Below are positions 17,838-23,943 of a DNA stretch of 23,943 nt, piece after piece. The notes under the pieces were generated by a model that saw only the letters and a program-made list of their open reading frames with translations, was not told the origin of the DNA and searched no databases. The stretch's first letter is position 1, and each line of letters begins with the position of its first letter. A program made the translations under genes and the position numbers. Location: positions 46,169-70,111 of the forward strand of contig MPNW01001131.1 in NCBI GenBank assembly GCA_011800805.1. The letters are read 5' to 3'. The DNA comes from Hirudo medicinalis (lineage: Eukaryota; Annelida; Clitellata; Hirudinida; Hirudinidae).

Positions 17838-20800
17838 ATGGATCCTTCTGGTGACATGTTCCTCTCCGAATCAGTCGAGCCGGAGATCATAGCCTATTCC
17901 ATAGAGGACTGCATCATACCAGGGTTCCATCCTCCCCAACCGTTAGGCAAACTCTGGCCAGATGGAGTGCCCTCTCGCCTCATCGACGTCAGCACAGCCC
18001 TCGTATACCTGACCCCAGGATTGCTGGCCATCTGTACAGTGGGTATGTGGGTGGCTAGCGTAGAACATTTCTTTGACTTCTAATTAGGCCCAATATTTGT
18101 GCTGCTCTCGGTTATTATTAAAATAAATAAAAATATTAAATATTATTAACTAACATTACAAATATTACCATACTATTATAAGTAATATGACTTATGCTGA
18201 CGATATCATTGTTATTGTTATGGGAATCAATAAACGCTGGAGAGGCACAGCGTCCCACAAGTGTTTTTTTTCTTATTGATTTCCTTGTCATAATTATTCG
18301 CCTTTACAACGTGAATGACAAACAATTACATTTACAAATAGCATTGTAACGATAGTTGCTCTGCTAAGTGAAAATATTTGATAAAAATTGTTGAATTAAA
18401 ATTTTTTTAATAAAATATGTAAAATAACGGATGTTTCTGGAATTGTCTGGAATATCTGAGTTAGGTTTTGGAGATCTCTTAAAATTCTCAAATCACCTTT
18501 AAATTGAGCAGGAAACAAACTTCACGTTAACAAAATAAAACAGAATTAATCTAATTATACTTCGTAATTAACGAATACAACAACAGATTTAATGTTTCAA
18601 CCCGAATGGGTCGACAAAATCGATGACAAAAAAAAAATTATACTTTTCCTCCAATACTTTGCTTTACCCAAGCTTAAAAGCTGTTCCGTACACAGGAAAT
18701 TTAGTCTCCGGGATCGTATTGAGACGTCTGTACCCTGGGGTCCTCTCGACGGGGATGTACGTGTTGTTGGCCCTGCTCATGGACACCCTGGTTGTTTGGA
18801 CGAGATGTGGACTAGAATGGATGAGGCTTGCTACGAACACCAACCTCAGAGAAATAATCGTTACCTCGTCTCTCATACTCTGCAAGGTTCGGAATGTGCT
18901 CGTGAATGTGTCGCGATTCAAAATTAATGTAAGTCATGGTTTTGGTTAATATGTGTATAATTTCTAATTACGTAATGTATTTCTGACATTTTAATAATAC
19001 ACGTGATAATTTTTCAATGGACTTTTTTTTGTCCATGTCACACCAATTTTGACCTCAATCCAGATTTGTCCCTTTCTCTCCAATACCATCCTCCAGCTGA
19101 GCTCCTGGTTTATGGTTGCCATGGCAGCCGAGACAGCCTGGGTGCACCAACATCCCCAGAGGCTTATGAGGGTCTGTAGAACAGGAAGAGCACGCCTCAT
19201 TATCTTGGCAGCCGTTTTTGTGGCCGTAGCCGTCAACTGCCCCAATTTCTGGACTTTTTCTCTTTACACTTCTCCGTCTTCCATAAACTATGACCCCACC
19301 AGTTCGCTGATCGAGGAGCAGATGCTGGAGGAGAAGGCGGGAGTGAACACGGTACCCTCGGATCCGGAGAGACCTACTTGTGCGAACGAGATCACGGACG
19401 AAAGACTCGTTGTGGCAGCAGCTTCGTCGTGGACTGGAAACCAACAAGACGTGAGTTTAGGCCTGGGGTTTAATGAGAAGAACGAAATTATCAGAATGAA
19501 ATTAAAATATTTGTTAAGTTCTACCCGAGCCTGGATTACAGAAAGATGTTGCTGATGTCAGTGGATCTTCTGTTGACTGACATGCTTCCGTATTTTACCA
19601 TTTTCTCCTGTGCAGTCATGCTGGTTACCAAAAGACTGAGAAGAAAGGATCAGGTTCGATCCGTTTTAGTTTCTAAATATCAAGTTAAAATCAATTACCT
19701 GTATTAACTTAAACAATTTACAACTAATAAAAAAATAAATTTGATTTTATTTTATTTTCTTAATACTAAACTAAATCTAAAATCTAAGACTTAATCAACA
19801 CCATAGCAATCAATCTTTCTTCAACGTCCAGAAGGCCAAAAAACCAGTCCAATCAATCACCTGCAGAGTAATCTTTTAAATTAATCAGCCATCCTATCAA
19901 TCAAAGACTACTAACAACTTTAAAAATTAATTTATACATGAAAGAGACATAGGGGGTCGTGGCCTTTCCCTGATTTTGAGGGTAATTACCAAAACAAATC
20001 GGCCAAATATCCGGGACGGTCTCGCCTCTCTGGAAAAAAAAGGCGAAATGACATTTTTGTTAATCTACCAGTTAATTGAGGCGATAAATCAATCTTGCAT
20101 TAGTTACCTAACTTAACTGTGATCGTGGATTTTGTCGAAGGTTCGTCAGATCGACAACACATGGAAGGCTTGCAACATTGACTCCGGAGTGGCCCATCAG
20201 CTTCACTCCACCTTCATCTGTCTTTGTCTGGCACACACGGTACTGCTCTTTCCAAAGCTCGTCTATAAAACCTTCCTGTTGGTAACCGATCCCCAGGTTA
20301 CCGGTTTGGTGCCCTACCCCGTAGTCCATAGGCCATGCACGGTGGTGGCAAAAGCCGTATGCTACCTCCTCCACTACGCATTTCTTTCTGGAAAGGTCTT
20401 CGTTCTTTTGGCTTCTTCGACTGCTTTTCGCGGCGAGTGTTTGGCTTTGGTAACGTGCAACTCCAGCTGCGATCCTGTCACTCCTGTCTCCGTTTCAGAG
20501 GATCACGTGACTACAGGACTTCCCCTCCTCCAACAAAGCGAATGCACGGTCCTTGAGACAACCAGTCTGTCCGTACCGAGCACAACCAGCGTCTCTACAG
20601 GCGTAACCAGTTCTCGGACTCCCCCCAACAATTACATTCCCCATCCTCCCCTTCCGCCGGCATCATTCTCCCACGGTACCCTCACACGCACTGGAAAAAC
20701 AAACCACGTGGTTATTTCGGCCACTTTACCACTTCACCACACTCCCAACCACCACAGACTCCACAAAGAAGCACCGAAATCCGGAAGTCCTAAATTGGAA

Positions 20801-20887
20801 GACTTGAACGCGCCTACCGTTTCCTCGGCAGCCATTTTGGAAAATGGCGCTCCGTGCATAAAGATCTTCAGCATGACTTCGGTCTGA
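17838..20887 (+). CDS. Rhodopsin-class GPCR, peptide-receptor-like, degenerate motifs
   Basis: A seven-helix plasma-membrane receptor. By layout it is closest to invertebrate FMRFamide-type peptide receptors. The ligand is unknown. Exons: 17838-18042, 18696-18886 (or to 18928), 19064-19450, 19519-19653, 20150-20887 (20141 also possible). All phases agree, giving about 551 residues. TM1 has GN at 69-70 (N1.50). TM2 has D98 (D2.50). C131 opens TM3. TM3 ends AAET where most members have ERY/DRY. TM4 spans about 173-193 and C238 is the likely disulfide partner. TM5 carries P285, TM6 P341. TM7 lacks NPxxY, with K388 and L392 at the N7.49 and Y7.53 positions, but keeps FR (399-400) at helix 8. A tail of about 150 residues, rich in S, T and P, ends in TSV, a class I PDZ-ligand form. 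The start is the ATG at 17838, after an in-frame TAA. An upstream coding exon is possible. Confidence 0.85.
18043..18695 (+). other. GPCR intron 1
   Basis: Donor GG|GTATGT, acceptor TACACAG|GA, phase 1, joined so as to recreate the TM1 sequence VGNLVSG. AT-rich. No other feature is seen. Confidence 0.8.
18887..18934 (+). promoter_or_regulatory. Two in-phase alternative 5' splice sites in the GPCR
   Basis: AAG|GTTCGG at 18887 and AAT|GTAAGT at 18929 are 42 bases apart and both leave phase 0. The first restores the 25-residue spacing from C3.25 to position 3.50. The second, a textbook donor, adds 14 residues in the TM3 region. Confidence 0.6.
19654..20149 (+). other. GPCR intron 4
   Basis: Donor CAG|GTTCGA. 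The acceptor is either TCGAAG (20140) or TTCGTCAG (20149), both in phase 0 and differing by three codons. AT-rich, with a GC-richer patch at 19950-20035 that shows no exon. Confidence 0.65.
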
Positions 20888-21259
20888 GAAGTTAACTTTT
20901 GAGAAGTTGTTTTTTTTAAACTAATTAACAAGTTAATACTGGAATTTAATGAAAAGTCTGTTTTTAAAGATGGCTTGAAAGTTTAAAACCAATGTCGTAT
21001 ATATACATGTATGTATATGTTCCATTAGTTTGTCGTGCTGCTCTGTTATGCTTCAGATTGAAATTTGTGAAGTAAATTGTAAACCCATGGATGTGAATTA
21101 TTATACTTTCGAATTAACATTAGAAATGATCACAATTTAGAATTGAGTTTGTTTGTTATCGAATCGATGTTATAAAGTCACTTTTAAAGAAAATATTTTA
21201 ATTGGCTAAAAAACTTAATACTTGCTCCTTGGAAGTAGTTCAAAAGTATTTTCAGCGGT

Positions 21260-21265
21260 TTTATT
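21260..21265 (-). promoter_or_regulatory. Polyadenylation signal of the EF-hand gene
   Basis: TTTATT on the plus strand, AATAAA on the minus strand, about 92 bases past the EF-hand stop codon. Confidence 0.5.
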
Positions 21266-21290
21266 CAAGAACATTTGCCGTTAATAAGTT

Positions 21291-21296
21291 AATAAA
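21291..21296 (+). promoter_or_regulatory. Polyadenylation signal of the GPCR gene
   Basis: AATAAA about 400 bases after the receptor stop. A second AATAAA follows at 21304-21309. Confidence 0.5.
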
Positions 21297-21356
21297 CTTG
21301 TAAAATAAAATCTGTGAGTTGCATCATTTCTCCGTACAGAAAGTCAAAAGTGATGT

Positions 21357-22748
21357 TCACTTTTCATCATTTTCGTGATCGTCGTTTTCATCGTTCGAGT
21401 CATCTTTCTTCATGCTCATCCTCCAAAGATGTTGAAAATAAACGACGTAATCTTCGAATGTCACGTGATTCTTGGAGTCAATGTCGATGTCCTTCATGAA
21501 GATCTGAGGAACACCAACGAAGATTTTGAATGTCGAACCGGTAAATTCAGATAATTTCTGAAGTGGGTACGAACAAAGGGCAGACACCGATGGCTTATTC
21601 GAATCATTCTGATGAGATATAATAGACTCATAATTAATAATACTTGAATAATGACGGAATAAATAATAATAACAATAAATAGCCGTAAATAAATGGAAAA
21701 ATTTACTTGACCATTTATTACTTAAGATTATTGCCGTTTTCACTGTTACAATAGTGAAATTCCATTGACGTATCAATAATAAAATATTTATCTCACTTTT
21801 AATATAACCTGCCATTAAATGATTCACAACCGCAAAATTAAAGACCGAAGACAATGCAATCTTTGTCAGCTCGACTACCACATTGCCGCACTGACATTTC
21901 AAAACATTCGCATTATTAATAACCATGTCAGATCAATTTATTTTTTTAAATGCTAGGAGTTAGTTAAAAAAATAAGAATATGATAACATTAAAAAGGGTA
22001 AGAAAATAAATAATGCGATTTTGTTATTATTGAGACAAAGGATTTCAATGCAAGTAGTTACCAAGAATGGATGACATAATGATAATTGTATTCAATTAAT
22101 TACTAATTAATTTAGATTTGTGCGCCGACAAAAAAACGAAACAAAATAACTTCAAATAATGTTTATCAACACAATTAATTATTATTAAGACTGTTAATTT
22201 CATTTCAATGAACCAAGACATTCTAAATACATATCTGACATATCTGAAGCGCTCACCGATGCTTCGAGGTTACATCTCTCTGGATCAGACGTCTGGTTCC
22301 ATTCTTCCTGACACATCATCCAAGCTTCTCTCACCTCTTCTTGAGCAATTGTTCCGTTGCCGTTGTAATCGTATCCGTCGAAAGATTCCCTCAAAAGGTT
22401 CAGACAGTCCTCCTTCGTGGCAGGTTGGATTTCATCTCCGTCGGCAGGATTCGAACCCTCCAACCCTGGATCATCCTCATCATCTTCAACTTCAATCTCT
22501 TCTCCGCTTTCGGTTGTTATTTTTTTCTTCTTTCTGAATCTCAAGAAGTTGAAAATTTCTAAAAACTTCATCTTGTCGCTCTTATCAGCGGGAGTTTCTG
22601 GAGTTGTCTGAACAGTTTCTGGAATCGGAGCGGCAGGTTGGAGAACGTCCTGTGGGATGAGTTTCTCTTTTGCTTTTTTCAGTGCCTCTTCCATCGTAGA
22701 AATATATTCGAACAATTCCGAATTGCTAGCTCTTTCTTTTAGATGCAA
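21357..22748 (-). CDS. Two-EF-hand calcium-binding protein with acidic tail
   Basis: Likely a calcium-binding protein. The exact role is unknown. Exons on the minus strand: 22748-22257 (donor TCG|GTGAGC) and 21608-21357 (acceptor CTCATCAG, stop TGA), joined in phase 0. The frame upstream of 22694 is open but has no ATG. Starting at ATG 22694 gives 229 residues, though a further 5' exon is possible. There is a helix-prone start (MEEALKKAKEKL), a proline/threonine linker, a basic patch RFRKKKK (52-58) and an acidic stretch (62-76). EF-hand 1 has its loop at 109-120 (DYNGNGTIAQEE, D/N/N at positions 1/3/5, G at 6, E at 12), a canonical form. EF-hand 2 has its loop at 188-199 (DIDSKNHVTFED), weaker because position 5 is K and position 6 is N. 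The last 18 residues are highly acidic. No signal peptide or membrane segment is visible. Family name not recognised. Confidence 0.8.
21609..22256 (-). other. Intron of the EF-hand gene
   Basis: AT-rich, phase 0. The long minus-strand frame over 21609-21926 is intron read-through, not coding. Confidence 0.75.
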
Positions 22749-23558
22749 GCTTAAGAAACTTCTTTAGGAGGAGTTGTTTGTGACACTAGAAAATGTTTTC
22801 CTAATATAACCTAATTGTAAAAACTAGCTAGAAATTCGGTCCATTCACTGTCACCTGAGCGTTGGGCAAATCGATGTGTCTGTTAAATGAACAGTTCAGA
22901 ACAACTGCACAGTTGTGTTCAACCGTCCATCATTGCGCGACATCTTTCACGGTTACATTGTCCTCGACTACAAATTGAAATCCATAAATTCATCATCAAC
23001 ATACAACTACAACATACAACTAGCTTTGAAGCAGTTTAAGGTGGCATAGCGATACATCTCGATAAGCTTCTTAACTCATTCTGGCAATAATGTATTAATG
23101 TATTATTAATGTATTATTTAATATTTAATGATATAAACAAATATGATCTAACATTTTTATTCTGCTTACACTATTTCTATTATCGACTGTCTAGAATTGT
23201 TTCACAATTTTAATTTTTTTTAAATCAAATTGTTTTTAGATGAGTTTAGATTTTTAATTTCGAATAAGGAAATAAATGGAATATTGTAAATTTTAGTAGT
23301 TTTAATTCTTAAAATACATTCACATAAACATAAGTTGGCTCACATTTAATCGAAAAAATTATTTTTACTTTAAATCTGCTTCGAAATTCAAATATAATTT
23401 TGGCATTTTAGTTAAATTTGTTATTAAAATTTTATTTAAACATTTTATTGTTCTTGTTTTCAATATCTTTGTTGTGGACGTTGAGATTTTAACCATCCAT
23501 TTTAATTACCGCCCACCGACTATCAATATCAAAGGAATTAATTGTACCTACGACAAGC
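22749..23558. other. Divergent intergenic region between the EF-hand and eIF4E genes
   Basis: About 810 bases between two genes pointing away from each other, so it should hold both promoters. It contains a GC-richer patch at 22828-22985 with a minus-strand frame described as a finding. The rest (23040-23490) is AT-rich with no recognisable motif. An in-frame TAA at 23490-23492 precedes the eIF4E start. Confidence 0.55.
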
Positions 23559-23943
23559 ATGGAGGTAACTAGTAAACCTACAAAACTTACGAAGGCGAAA
23601 ATAACTTTCAAATCAGAGACAGCAGAAGCACCTAAGTACACTCTCGAATGCAAATGGTCCTTGTGGTACTTCAAGTTGGAGAAGGCAACCAACTGGAAGG
23701 ATTGCCAACATTTTGTTGCAACTGTCGGCAGCGTCGAAGAATTCTGGAGTCTGTATATGTACACAGAGCTTCCAAGCAAGCTGAACAATGGTTGCGACTA
23801 TTCGTTCTTCAAGTACGGAGTTGAACCAGCTTGGGAAGATTCGGAGAACCGCAATGGCGGTAGGTGGATCATCAACTTGGACAAGAGGATGAAGCCCTCA
23901 GACCTTGACAGATGCTGGACAGAAACCCTCATGGCCCTTGTTG
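23559..23943 (+). CDS. eIF4E: Translation initiation factor eIF4E, 5' part, truncated by the window
   Basis: The cap-binding subunit of eIF4F, which recruits capped mRNA in the cytoplasm. 128 codons are present from the first ATG after an in-frame TAA. The ATG context is good (A at -3, G at +4). The N-terminus is short, about ten residues less than in human. Cap-sandwich tryptophans W46 and W92 with E93 match human W56, W102 and E103. W63 in EEFWSLY matches the eIF4G/4E-BP contact W73. GGRW (100-103) and DLDRCW (115-120) are also in place. No intron interrupts the 385 bases, so this is either a long first exon or an intronless copy. The C-terminal third lies outside the window. Confidence 0.95.
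   Translation, partial: MEVTSKPTKLTKAKITFKSETAEAPKYTLECKWSLWYFKLEKATNWKDCQHFVATVGSVEEFWSLYMYTELPSKLNNGCDYSFFKYGVEPAWEDSENRNGGRWIINLDKRMKPSDLDRCWTETLMALV

Noticed and set aside
18664..19447. Minus-strand ORFs opposite GPCR exons 2 and 3
   Set aside because: Shadows of GC-rich real exons on the plus strand.
21609..21926. Hydrophobic minus-strand frame joined to the last EF-hand exon
   Set aside because: A good acceptor at 21609-21610 and phase agreement with the upstream exon show this to be intron read-through.
1..23943. CRISPR arrays, prokaryotic operons, or viral genes
   Set aside because: Trinucleotide repeats are simple microsatellites without spacers. The genes are spliced and eukaryotic. 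No viral protein hallmark was recognised.

Overview
This is eukaryotic nuclear DNA. It is AT-rich, its genes are split by introns, its coding exons are visibly GC-richer than their surroundings, and trinucleotide microsatellites (ATT, ATC, GTT) are frequent. Gene families, intron structure and a tRNA-derived SINE all fit an invertebrate animal. A peptide-receptor-like GPCR of the kind expanded in protostomes favours a lophotrochozoan such as an annelid, but that assignment is a guess from gist, not from a search. Two isolated N characters (14539, 16261) mark it as draft assembly.

Layout. Left part (1-3300, minus strand): a possible exon fragment at the window edge, an unrecognised gene built from very small in-phase exons (785-2729), and a one-exon ORF for a small hydrophobic-tailed protein (2856-3254). 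Middle left (4158-11108, plus): a complete epsin gene in eight exons (ENTH domain, two UIMs, DPW motifs, clathrin box, NPF motifs). Its second exon carries a one-base frameshift. Middle (11109-17300): mostly non-coding, with microsatellites, two copies of a tRNA-derived SINE and two GC-rich open islands of unknown nature. Right (17838-20887, plus): a five-exon rhodopsin-class seven-helix receptor. It keeps N1.50, D2.50, C3.25, P5.50 and P6.50 but has lost the DRY arginine and the NPxxY asparagine and tyrosine. Far right: a two-EF-hand gene on the minus strand (21357-22748), convergent with the receptor, and the first 385 bases of an eIF4E gene (23559 to the edge, plus).

The genes do not form an operon-like unit. 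They belong to separate cellular processes: endocytosis, peptide-type signalling, calcium binding and cap-dependent translation. The points most worth a second look are the receptor with degenerate activation motifs, a pair of in-phase 5' splice sites 42 bases apart inside its TM3, and a recurrent unusual donor sequence (GTTCG) needed in four introns of two genes. Also notable are the epsin frameshift, the SINE with an AAT-type tail, and several open GC-rich islands that may be unrecognised exons.
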